Shown piece after piece: positions 36,683 through 47,159 of a DNA stretch of 64,000 nt (position 1 is the first letter of the stretch; each line of letters starts with the position of its first letter). The notes under the pieces were generated by a model. The model had not been told where the DNA came from, searched no databases, and worked only from the letters and a program-made list of their open reading frames with translations. A program made the translations under genes and the position numbers. Origin of the DNA: Platerodrilus igneus. Lineage: Eukaryota > Arthropoda > Insecta > Coleoptera > Lycidae. The DNA lies in the NCBI GenBank assembly GCA_036346225.1, contig JARFIW010001256.1, positions 186,001-250,000 on the forward strand, read 5' to 3'.

Positions 36683-37850
36683 ATGATAGTTTGCTGTTTC
36701 GGTCACATTTAATTTTGTTCCCTAAATTAGATAAGATAGGCTACAGTTTTATGCTTAAGTTAATTTTAAGATTTATATCCAATACTTTACGAGTTCTACT
36801 TAACAAAATGTATGTGGTACTACTACTACTACTACTGTTTGGAAAGTAGAAATCAAATTTTTGCCCTGTTGGGATTACCAAACGTTGAAGAACATACAAA
36901 TTTAGTTATTTTAAAAATTTAGGATAGTTTTGCCTTTTTTTATAGACATGTGGCATATTTTTGAAAAGGTAATTTTAAGGCGCATAATATTCACTTAATA
37001 TTCAAAATGGCGGCCATAAGAAAAACAAAAGTTGTGGGCGTTTCCTCGAAAACAAAAGACGGTCGAATGATTCTGTTTATGCTAAAATACTCCTTTTAGA
37101 AAAGTGTCTTAATAATGTGCAAGTCTTGTGATGGTGCGACTTATGATTCATGTTTTATTATCAAAAAACAAAATCCGCCATTTTTAGTTTTCTTCGAATA
37201 TCTCCAAAACCAGACAACTTACACCAATTTTGTAAACGGATACAAAACTGGCCTGGATTCCTCTAAATCTATCCCCATTTAACCCAATTTCTATCTCTTA
37301 TAATAACTCAAATCACAATGTAGAGACTCGAAATTTGGACACACTGAGCGCTAAGCAGTTCTATTTATTCGTAAAAGATAGTAAAACTTTATGATTGCAA
37401 TAAATTTTAAACCCATAGGCAATTAAAAATAAGAACATAAAATTGTATTGTTGAATGAAAGAAAGGTAGGTGATAAAAATGTCAATGGCATGGGAAGAAC
37501 GCCCCATTTACAGATAGCACAAAATATATAACAAAGAGTGTAGTATCAGCTTATCCACTGTCAAGTTTTATATATTGTTAAATATTCATGAGACGGAATA
37601 AAAATACAACTTTTGATTAATGAATACATAATTGAAATGGCTTAATATTTCTGAGATTGTTAGCAACTAATGTATTTTTTAAAGGGATAACGCTAATTAA
37701 CTAATTAACTTCTAATTTTAGCCTGTATTAGTATTGTTTTATAATAAAAAGCTTCCGAAATTAATATGAAATCTTTGCTTAATAAATTTTCTGCTCGATC
37801 TCGTTTCATATATTTGCTTTTGCGTTTAAATCTAATTGAAAATTTTTTCT

Positions 37851-38303
37851 ATGTATAAAATAATATTAAAATTTGTAAAGGTATTCGTGTTGTGTATGGT
37901 GTCAGTGTTTTGGACACTTCCCATAAAAAACGAGGATGGAGACCAAGAGATAAAGAATTCAAATGGTAAAGTATGATTCGCTAGGTTTTTACATCATGAA
38001 AATCTTTTAGATAGTGTATCCATTACTGATAAAGCAATCGAGATTAACCTAGATGATGTTATGCTGTACGATCTTACATCTGATTCACACCTAATGGACG
38101 ACAAAAACAGAGACGATATGGAAACTGCCGAAAGCGCAGTATTTCGACCATTATTTGTTTATAAGCAACAAATGGCCAGTAGACGAAGAATATATGAACA
38201 AAGAAATTGGTCTCATTCCAAAAAGCACGGACGGGTGTATCGTTCTTCCGGTTATCCCAGGCGGTATTTTCTTAGTCATGATGACTTTCCTGTTGTGGCG
38301 TAG
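37851..38303 (+). CDS. Putative secreted peptide precursor, possibly with a 45-nt intron
   Basis: From the ATG at 37851 the frame begins with a convincing signal peptide: Lys, then the hydrophobic core ILKFVKVFVLCMVSVFWTLP. An acidic spacer (LDDVMLYDLTSDSHLMDD) and a basic C-terminal half follow, with VFRPLFVYKQQMASRRR, NWSHSKKHGR and RRYFLSHDDFPVVA. Dibasic sites and a basic C-terminus recall neuropeptide or peptide-hormone precursors. One in-frame TGA at 37974 lies inside GTAAAG...CTTTTAG (37966-38010), 45 nt and a multiple of three; splicing it out leaves an open frame of about 135 residues. The alternative is a recent nonsense mutation. No transposon motif is present. I do not recognise the family. 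Confidence 0.5.
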
Positions 38304-39352
38304 CTGCCAAATATAAGTAATTAAATTTTTTAAAGTTGTATTTAAATGCATTATAGACTTATGTTTATCTTTCATTACAAAGCCTGATAGTTCTCTAAAT
38401 TGATAAATTTTTTCAAAATTTTAAGCAATTTAGGTTTTTGCTTGCTTAATGATTAAATATGTAATTAAGTGGGATAATACTTACCAACTTTACTGGAACA
38501 ATTAGTACTTTCACTTTTTGAGAAGGATCATCCAGTATGGTAACAATTTTGATTATGTTATTGAAAATAAGATTTAAAGCAGTGGTAAATTGAATCGACA
38601 GTATCAGCGTAATGTCGTATCCGACTATTAACCCTTATCACTGCCAACTATTCTATGATTGGAAACATGAAGTCGTGTAACTTTATGCTGTAATTGTAAT
38701 CTATTTTAAAGCTTACCCGTTTTAATATTACAAGCAAAACTGGGTTAAAAGAATGGTGGATTTTATTGGATGGTTAAACAAGCGGTAAACGTTGACATCA
38801 ATTGGATTACTTATGTTTAACAGCTTATGAACTAAAAGTAGGTGTTTTTCACTTCTGCATTGAAAGTTTTGTAATTAGTAATGAATACGTGTATTGTAAC
38901 AATATATATGAAAATCAATTGGTATTAAAATAAAGGTTAATAAATATTTTAGTGTCTGCTATTATCGTCCATACTTATTTGAGAATTTATACAAATACAC
39001 CGTATAAAGCCTACTAAAAAAGGACTATGCTAGGTTATGATTACTCCAGAAAAAGTTTAGCTTAATATGATGTAATTGTAGTCTTAAGAGCATACCATGC
39101 AAATGTTATCGGGAGGAACTTAAAAAGCTACTTTTTTAAATACAACCAAGTACATGTAAATGAATTTTATCATTATATTATATAAAAATGTATAGTCTAA
39201 ATTGGTAGATACGGGTTTTATCTAAATTAGTTTCGACCATCGACCCAGAAGTCATTGAATACTGAAAATGAGTCTTGTTACTTAGTTTATGTAGGGTTGA
39301 TTAAAACAAACTCTTATTACTGTGCTGTTTGCTTGTCTCTATATGTGTATAA
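38304..39352. other. AT-rich spacer with one piggyBac-like end
   Basis: No gene seen. TTAACCCTTATCACTGCCAA at about 38630 resembles a piggyBac terminus (TTAA plus CACTGCC as at 21786-21806). I found no partner end, so it may be a decayed solo end or chance. Confidence 0.35.
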
Positions 39353-39353
39353 T

Positions 39354-40345
39354 AACACTGGCGAGCAAAAGATTGGAGTTGACGTATAGTTATGATTGTT
39401 TTGCGAAATTTTCTGCTTTAAGTTTATACTGATCAATTGTAAACGATCGTACCATACATTGCAAGCACATTAAAACTTTAATGATGAATCACAAAGCATA
39501 TTCTTTGGTTTAAAAATTTATCGTTCCAGAGCAACAAATTTACATATTAAACGAAATTCGACATAAGACCAATATGGGACTAAGAAATGGAAATATAGTC
39601 GCCATAACGAGTATTACATCCTCTTGCGTTAATGACTGCTTGAAGTCGACGAGGCATACCTTGAATTAAGTTAAGAATTACATTCTGATTGATGATATCC
39701 CATTCTTGTAATAGTAACTCCCTCAGCTCCTGAGCAGTTGTTAATGCTGATGTATGCCTGCGAATACGACGTCCCAACTTATCCTAGTCATGTTCAATGG
39801 GATTCATGTCCGGACTGAGGGCTGGCCAATCGAATTCGCAAGTCATCCAGATTTCCTCTGACAAATCTAGCCGCATAAGGTTTAGCATTATTGTGCATAA
39901 AAATGCCACGCTCTCCCATAGTAATCATCAAAGGCACAGCATGATCGTCTAGCACCTCGGTGATGTAACTATGAGCTGTCAGAGAACCGTTCTGTATAAA
40001 AACAAACTCGTGCGTGCTTGTCACTTGATTCCTGCCCAAAACCATAATACACCTACCGCCAAATGGAAGTCGCTTTTCAATATAAGCTTAAGCGTATCTT
40101 TCTCCGGATCTTCTTCATACTCGCCGACGCCCATCTGACCCGGGAGGCAAAAACGCGATTCGTCTAAAAACACTATCTTACTCCAGTCCTCACTGATCCA
40201 TATAACGCGATTCCGAACAAAAGTAAATCTTACAACTCGTGCCGACGTTGTTGTAATAAACCTGTAGCAACCTTTTACAAGACAATCCAGCAGCGCCAGG
40301 TTTTCTCCTAATGGTTCATTTAGTAACTCTTGCATCTTTAATTAC
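39354..40345 (-). pseudogene. Tc1-like transposase, 5'-truncated and frameshifted
   Basis: The minus strand has a DDE domain in three frames: SKIVFLDESRFCL (first Asp), then HNNAKPYAARFVRG (the usual Asp is Asn here), then SPDMNPIEHD (third residue Glu, the DD34E Tc1 type). The C-terminus is TTAQELRELLLQEWDIINQN and IQGMPRRLQAVINARG. At the 3' side 39354-39385 (ACACTGGCGAGCAAAAGATT) is a Tc1-style terminal inverted repeat, so the downstream end is intact. The N-terminal DNA-binding part and the other TIR are lost where RTE copy III begins near 40385. At least three frameshifts or stops make it inactive. Confidence 0.85.
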
Positions 40346-40384
40346 TTGGAGTTGATTTCAGTAAAACCGCAGAAGCTGTTCTAT

Positions 40385-43300
40385 TCCGCAAACTATCTGT
40401 GTGCAATAGTCTAACCTAGGTTTACCTCTAGTTCTCTTTTTTCTTATCTCTGCTTCCAATATATTCCGCACTATTCCCTCATGCCGTAATATGTGGCCTA
40501 TCATGCTATCTCTCCTATTTTTTTACCGTTTTCCACATATTTCTTTCTTCCCGTACCATTTTTAGTACCTCCATGTTTTTAACTTTGTCTGTCCATGATA
40601 TCTTCGTCATACGTCTGCAGCACCACATTTCAAAACCTTCTATCTTTTTCTTCTCCGCTTCTCCTACTGTCTAGGCTTCACAGCCGTACAGTGCTGTGCT
40701 TCACACAAATGATTTAAGTAATGTTTTCCTTGTTTTTATGTTTGTTGTCTTTGAACATAGTAGTTACTTTTCTTGTTAAATGTAGCATGACCTTGTGCTA
40801 ATCTTTGTTTTATATCTTTTGCGCTGATCCCACCTTGCGTTATTTGGCTTCCTAGGTAGCAGAAATCCTTAACCAATTGTAAGTTCTTGTTATCTATTTG
40901 TATTTTTGTTTTCGATTTATTTTCCCCTCCTTTGCATACTCGTACTTTAGTTTTATTTCTGTAAATTTTTATACCGTATCTCTCTGTTAGAACCGTTTCC
41001 ATTTCATTAAGCGTAGCTTCTAACTCTTCCTTGCTAGATGCTAATACCGCTATATCATCTGCAAATCTATGCATTTCAATTTTTTGTCCTTCATAGTAAT
41101 TCCAAATGTCTTCCTGCATTTGACAGTATTCATTGCCTCTTCAATGTACAAGTTAAAAATTAATGGGTGTAGGGTACATCCCTGTCTCACCTCTTTTGTA
41201 ATTTTTACTTTTTTACGTTCGTGCTCTAATTCTATTACAGCTGTTTGCTTTTTGTATAAGCTATGTACTATTCGTCTATCCCTACAACTCATTCCTATCT
41301 TTTTGAGTATTTCGAACATTTTTTTCCATTTAACATTGTCGAATGCTTTTTCCAGATCTACAAATCCTATATACACGCTTTTCCCTTCTTCTATTGTTTT
41401 CTTCATTATCACTCTCAGAGCTAAAATAGCCTATCGTGTTCCCTGTTTCGTCTAAACCCAAATTGATCTTTTCGTAGTATTTTTTCAGCTCGTTTTTCCA
41501 TTCGTCTTTGTACAATTCTAGTTAATATTTTTGACACGTGTGCTGTCAAACTTATTGTTCGAAAATTTTCACATTTGTCAGCGCCTTTCTATTTTGGTAT
41601 AGTTACTATGATGTTACGTTTGAAATCTTTGAGTATCTCGCCTGTCACATACATATAGCTTACAAGTTCGAAGAGACGTTCTGTTACTGCCTGTCCAGCG
41701 GCTTTTAGAGTTTCTGCTTGCACCTTACCATCTTTCAGATCTTTTGATACTAATTAAAACTCATCTCTAACTATAGGATATCCCAAGTCATCATTTTCAA
41801 TGTTTGATTCCTGTTCTAATGCTGTAAGTTGCTCTCCTGCATAAAAATTTTCTATATATTGTTGCGAGCTACTATTAGGCAACCCGTCAAACACACAAGC
41901 GTTGTAGGGTCTGCACAGTTTCTAGGATTCTAGAATGCTTCTAGCAATCAAACACACAAAACGCCGCCAGCACTGTTCATTCTCGCATGGACCGGGAAGC
42001 TTCTAGTAAGTACCAGAGGATGAATCACATCTTTTACTCAGAGTATATATAAGGCCGCTAAGAAATGCAAAGGTCAGTCTATACTTGAACGTCTAATATA
42101 AATTATATCGTGTACAGTAAACGTAGTTGAGCTTTGAGTGTATATACATATATGTTATATGAGCTAAACGTGTCTATTGTACATGCAGCTTGTAGTATAC
42201 ATAAATAGATAGAGCTTGGATTGAATAATAGTTGTGTTAAGTGTTGTTAATAGACCTATGGTAAAGAAGTTAGTTTAAGAAGATATTAGTGCTTGTAAAT
42301 TCATTAGTGTAATAGTGCTTCATGGTTAAGTGTCCTGAAAACATCTATAAATAAGGCATATACTGTTAATTAGACTTGAGAACAGTGAGTAATAAAGACC
42401 TTTATTATTACTTGTTTTGAATTAAAGAAACGCGGTAGTAGTAGCCCGTTACAATATTCTTGCCATCTACTCACTTTCTCTACATTTTCTATAATGACGT
42501 TTCCTCGCGCGTCCTTTTTATTTTTGCTATACGGTTTTATATCCCTAAAATTAATTCTAAATAGTTTGTATGCTTTGTCTGTCTTTCTTATTTCCATCTT
42601 AGTTTGTACTTCTTTGCACTTTTCATCAATCCCTTGTTCTTTAGCTTTCCTGCATTTGCGTATAATTTCCCATTTTATGGCTTTGTATCTCTTTTTTCCT
42701 GTTTTGTCCGATCTATTCTTGTATTTTCGTCTTTCTTAAATTTAGAATATCTTTTGTTATCCATGGTTTCTTATTTTCCTTTTGTGTATACTTCAGAATA
42801 TCTCTGGCCGCCAAGTCTAAGCTGGATTTAATGTTACTCCATTCTGTTTCTACTTCCTTAGTATGGGATATTTTATTTCTTTTTTAAAATTTTTAAATTT
42901 AAGTGTAGTCTTCATAATTACGATGTTGTGGTCAGTGTCTGTATCTGCTTCTGGGTAGCTTTTACAGTCTTTTGCTTGATTCCTAAACAATTGTGTAACA
43001 AGAATGTAGTCTATTTGATATCTTTCTATATCTCCTGGCATCTTCCACGTATATCGTCTTCTCGCACGATGTTGAAATAATGTGTTTGTAGTGATTAAAT
43101 TGTTCTTGTCGCAAAATTTTACTAACCTACTTCCCCTGTCGTTTTTCGTGCCTAAACCAAATAAACCTACTACCGCTCCTTCCCTATCATCACCTACCAC
43201 TGCATTAAAATCGTCCGTAATTATTAAATTTTCATGTCCTTTTATGTATCTTAGTATATCTTTGATATCTTTGTAGATCGATTTTACCTCTTTGTATGTA

Positions 43301-43987
43301 TACTTGTATTATTACCGTGTTTACTGGTTTAGATTCTAATCTATGAGTACTCTTTCGTTCTTTTGTAAGTAATTTTCTACACAGTGTCTTTTTTCTCATA
43401 ACTATCCCTGACCCAAATTTTCTTTCTTTGCTCTTGTATGAATTACCCAGAAGTCTCCACTCCAAAAATCCCCCGCCTCTTCTCACCGAACTTCGCTGAT
43501 TTATACTATGTCTAGTGCTAACCTACTTGCTTCATATTTCTAACATTCCACGCTTCGACTCACAAAATGTTCCCGAGTTTTATTCTGAACTTTCCGATCG
43601 CATGCTCCGAAGTAGTCCCTTTCCGGAGATCCGAATAAGAGACTATTTTAACTCGGGAATCTTTTACCCCAGAGAATTCCGTCATGTTTATTACAATTTA
43701 AGTACGCTGTGTACTTGGGAGATAATGTGGTGGTTTTTCGTTGCTTTGCACATCGCGGTAGTGTGTCTTAGACTGCCATTCCAATCCCTATGGTCTCTGC
43801 CAATCTAAGTATCGAATGAGCCACTGCCCTCGGTCGGGGACCTATCTTAGTCTGGTTTCTCACTAACAAACCTACTAGTTTGCTTAGACCTGTAGTTTGG
43901 CTCTTTAGCTCATTAGAAGACGCAAGTCATTTCACCTGTTCTAGTGATCTAGAACTTCGGAAAGGTGCAGGTCCATTCGAAATGGTT
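40385..43987 (-). mobile_element. RTE-clade LINE copy III, minus strand, with nested solo LTR
   Basis: The minus strand carries the order 5' region (43987-43500), endonuclease (43486-42850), linker (42740-42454) and RT (41800-40736) to the 3' part near 40385. Endonuclease signatures include NNLITTNTLF, RYQIDYILV and TDHNIVIM. RT signatures are FVDLEKAFDNVKW, VRQGCTLHPLIFNLY and FADDIAVLASS. A 594-bp solo LTR interrupts the linker. The 3' ATGATG tail is missing, replaced by the Tc1 fragment. Stops and frameshifts are scattered throughout, so it is dead. Same subfamily as copies I and IV by sequence. Confidence 0.88.
41860..42453 (+). mobile_element. Solo LTR with 4-bp target duplication
   Basis: Begins TGTTGCGAGC and ends CCCGTTACA, the TG...CA border of LTRs. 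ATAT flanks both sides (41856-41859 and 42454-42457). Inside are a TATA box, GAGTATATATAAGGCC near 42043, and a polyadenylation signal AATAAAG near 42394. The uninterrupted target in RTE copy IV (about 55122-55140) confirms the insertion site. The class is probably Ty3/gypsy-like from the 4-bp duplication. Length 594 bp; no internal region remains. Confidence 0.85.
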
Positions 43988-44069
43988 GTTACATGCGAAA
44001 AGGCAATGTAGCATATTTTAGATTTAGGTATAATTTATAAGGTAATTACAGGTTTTTTTTAAATGAATA

Positions 44070-44522
44070 ATGTTAACTTCCGTCGTCGCCGACAGTCGCG
44101 TCTGCGCAGAGTAAATACGGAGGTGCGTGAGTGGCGAAAGCAATGATTATGCCACGAGATCTCAACGAAGCTACAACTATCTGAGTGGTGTGTTTTCTTT
44201 TTAAAAATAGCTATGTAGGTTCCTTGTACCTCACCTTTGTGTACCTGGTATTTTATCTCCTTATCTCCGTTTATTCCTCTACGAGGGCAGAAATTATGCG
44301 AAGGACGTATGGCAATTTGAAACCAAAATGGCGTAACCGAACCCAATCTGCGAAACACCGCTGGACCTTGAGATTTAAGTTCCGAGATGCCACCACGTGA
44401 GTAATTTGATTTTATTTAAATTGTGCTTGCAAATTTGACTTAAATAGCGATTGCATCACTCGTAAAGCGTGGTCGGTATATGTTATAAAATAGCGGGAAT
44501 TATACCCCGTAAAACTAACATG
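44070..44522 (+). repeat. Dispersed repeat B, copy 1
   Basis: A block starting ACTTCCGTCGTCGCCGACAG and containing GATTTAAGTTCCGAGA, AGCGATTGCATCA and GTGGTCGGTATATGTTATAA recurs in direct orientation at 62640-63090. It is GC-richer than its surroundings. The open frame at 44185-44400 overlaps it and may be chance. It could be a non-autonomous transposon or a conserved 5' region of a retroelement; ends were not resolved. Confidence 0.65.
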
Positions 44523-44958
44523 GTCCGGATGTCTATAATAAGTATAAAGATGCACAATGATAAAACATGGTTTTGACAGAAAAAAAAGTTTACATTTTAA
44601 GGTATAGTTCTGAGACCTAATGCAAATTTTTATTGGATTGTATGTAGCAACAATACATATCATACTTTTCAAAGTTTCGATATACTTCCATTCCAGTCAT
44701 TTTGTAAAAGAAATCACAAATTTGAAACTTACAACTTTTAGGTCAATCTTGAATATTATTTTGACAAACGATTTATCGTTATCAACAAATTACTTTCTTT
44801 TGGTTCATCAACGGAATGGCTACAAAATTTACTGTTACTATTAAATAACGTATCAATTTTGAGAAAGCGTAATTTATTCAGTTATTTTTCAAAATAAACA
44901 CTTCAATTATATATTTTTGAAAAGCCCAGAAAATGCTTAATTTAATTAATTAAAAATA

Positions 44959-45266
44959 TATAGGGTATCTTATTTAAAAAACATATGTGTGCTTCGTAAC
45001 TAAAAGACGGATGGAGTAAAGAATAAACAAACTACGCCACTGGATCTACGGAAAAAGTTCTGAAAGAATACCTTATCACCTCTCTAATAAGTTAAGAGCC
45101 AACTGGAATACGGGAATTCCCCAAAAGTGTTAATTTTGAATTTCACTCTGTATCTCAAAAACTGAGAGGGCTATGGAAATTTGGTTGGCGGCATGTTTAT
45201 TTCACAAAAAAGTAGTATAGTGTCGCGAAAACCGCAACCCTCTATCTTTAAAAATAAATGAGATAC
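44959..45266. mobile_element. Candidate MITE, about 308 bp
   Basis: The left end AGGGTATCTTATTTA and the right end ATAAATGAGATACCTTG are imperfect inverted repeats of about 16 bases. The interior has no coding frame; it contains ATCTCAAAAACTGAGAGGGC, a style common in insect mariner-derived MITEs. No clear target duplication. Confidence 0.45.
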
Positions 45267-46756
45267 CTTGCAATAGTATCCAATTATAAAGCCCCTGTAT
45301 CTAACCTTATAGTTACAATATACTTAATTCAACTATACATGTACATTTTCAACATCGTAAAATACAATGTGGCTATTTTTTGTGCCCTCGTGTACAGGAT
45401 AGCGTGCTTTCAATAATTATAAAATGCGTATGATCTTTGTTCGATGTTTAATTTTGTTACCATCGTATGCACTAGGGTACTTTTAGTATTATGAGCAATA
45501 TCTTTAAAACTGTCTATGCTAATACACTTAATTAATCTGCTATTGACACTCTTAATATTCTTCATAGTATTGTTCTTATGAGATTTTCTATGCATGCTTA
45601 CAAATTCTAAAATTACATCTCCGTTCAAGTGTTCTTAGTTTTGTTCGAAGCACATTCGGAATTGCAGAACAGCTTCAACTACACACATCCATGGGGATGC
45701 ACAAAGCTTAATTAATTAATTGCTTAAAGAAAAAAGTAAAGTTCTTTTTTATTTATGGTAAAGAATATCTATTGCTATCTCAAATGATTTATTAAAATTT
45801 AAGCTCACATTGTCACTGAAGACTATAAAGAACAATGTATAAATATTCCCCTCCCACTTACATGTAAATGAGTATCGTTAGTTTTTTTACTCTAAATTAT
45901 TGATAAAATTCGCTAGGTTTTATCGAAAATGATAATAATATCTATAAACTATTAACATCTGAAATATATTTCAAAATAAATTACTACTGGCAATCCGTGA
46001 GACCGCGGCTAGATATTTGAAAGAAGCCGTTTTAATGGACAACCCGCCCGGTCAGGAACCCTATAACATCTGTTGCGGGTGTTCGACAGTACTCTTCGTA
46101 GCTCGACAACCTGTCGTCTCACCTGGCTGGCGAACGGTGTGGCGACTGTACACAGCTGCTTCTTTACCTATATCAGATGGTTTCCTCGACGTATGGATAT
46201 TTTTAAATATCAGACTTTTATCGGCTATTAAAATTATACGGGTAGATATTACATTCGCATGAAAATATGGCTACTGTTTTTTGAGCGGTTGAGCTTCTTG
46301 CACGCATCTCTTCTTATTAATCCGATATGTTCGGTTTTAAAAAGGAGATCACGTTGATAAACAGTGTGTATAAGAAACCTACTTTATATTTTTGTTTTTT
46401 AATCTTTAAAATGTAAAGCTTTTTTCTAATCGATACATTTTATGTAATAAAATAATAGTTATTAATCAGGATCTTTATAAAATTTTATAATACCTGCAAA
46501 GATTTTGTATAATATTTAGATAAATACCGCTTATACGTTATTTTAGGTCAAACTTATTTAATTATTTTGGACAAATACAATGAAAGTTATCTTTGAAATC
46601 AGCAGGAGATATTTTATTCTCAAATTTTTATTTGCAATTTTTTTATATACACTTAACAGTCTATACAGAGTGATAGGTTTAAGAGTGGCGACTGGTCATA
46701 TTTCGAAAACCGTTTATCTTATAGAACATGGAAAAAATTTTTTACTACATTAAATA
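45267..46756. other. No recognised gene; one GC-richer patch
   Basis: Mostly AT-rich. A GC-richer patch at about 46000-46180 carries an 81-codon frame (46017-46262) without recognised motif, start context or repeat partner, which I do not call as a gene. Confidence 0.45.
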
Positions 46757-46914
46757 TTCCGTTCTGAATGGACCTGCACCTTGAAGGAGTTTTAAATTAC
46801 TAGAAAGGGTCGAATGGCTTTAGAATTCCAGTGATCTAAAGAGCCGAACTATAGGTTTAACCAAATTAGTGGGGTCTTTAATGAGGAATCAGACTAAAAC
46901 AGGTCCCCAAAACA
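46757..46914 (+). mobile_element. RTE LINE copy IV, 5' region (left of the insertion)
   Basis: GTTCTGAATGGACCTGCACC through CAGACTAAAACAGGTCCC matches 24446-24600. It breaks off at CCCCAAAACA, where the TIR-bounded element starts. The missing continuation GGGCAGCAG is found at 54018 on the other side. Confidence 0.75.
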
Positions 46915-46998
46915 GACGAGCGTCTCACGGCAGTAATGCCGTGGCTGCAATGACAGGTTAGGTTACAGTTAGAAATAAATATTATTATTAAAAAACAC
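46915..46998 (+). repeat. Left terminal inverted repeat of the composite element
   Basis: Contains GGCAGTAATGCCGTGGCTGC (a short internal palindrome GGCAGTAATGCC) and AGGTTAGGTTA, similar to two units of the insect telomere repeat TTAGG. It ends ATTATTATTAAAAAACAC. Seven mismatches to the right copy. Confidence 0.85.
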
Positions 46999-47159
46999 GG
47001 TTAAAGCACCAAGTTAGCCAAAGGCATACAATTAATAATGCCCTTTTTTAATTAAAATATACTAAATCCTAGCAGGATTTAACTTCGAGGAATATTTAGA
47101 TTTTAAGAAGTTAACTACGTTATACATTTTGGTTCACAAATCAATATGAAAATATTGAT

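Larger units (their letters stand above)
34804..37346 (+). mobile_element. Mariner-like element with 504-bp terminal inverted repeats
   Basis: The left TIR 34804-35307 and right TIR 36843-37346 are each 504 bp and match almost base for base. The outer end is CAGTGTGTCCAAATTTCGAG. They enclose a single transposase gene. TA precedes the left end, but the right flank is AGCG, so the TA duplication normal for Tc1/mariner is not preserved. TIRs this long are unusual for the superfamily. The near-identity of the TIRs against a frameshifted gene suggests fairly recent insertion or gene conversion. Confidence 0.9.

Noticed and set aside
46017..46262. 81-codon frame in a GC-richer patch
   Set aside because: No recognised motif, no splice or signal evidence, and no second copy in the window.
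46951..46965. Telomere-like AGGTTAGGTTA in the TIR as evidence of telomeric origin
   Set aside because: Only about two TTAGG units; short matches like this are common in insect genomes and do not show telomere association.
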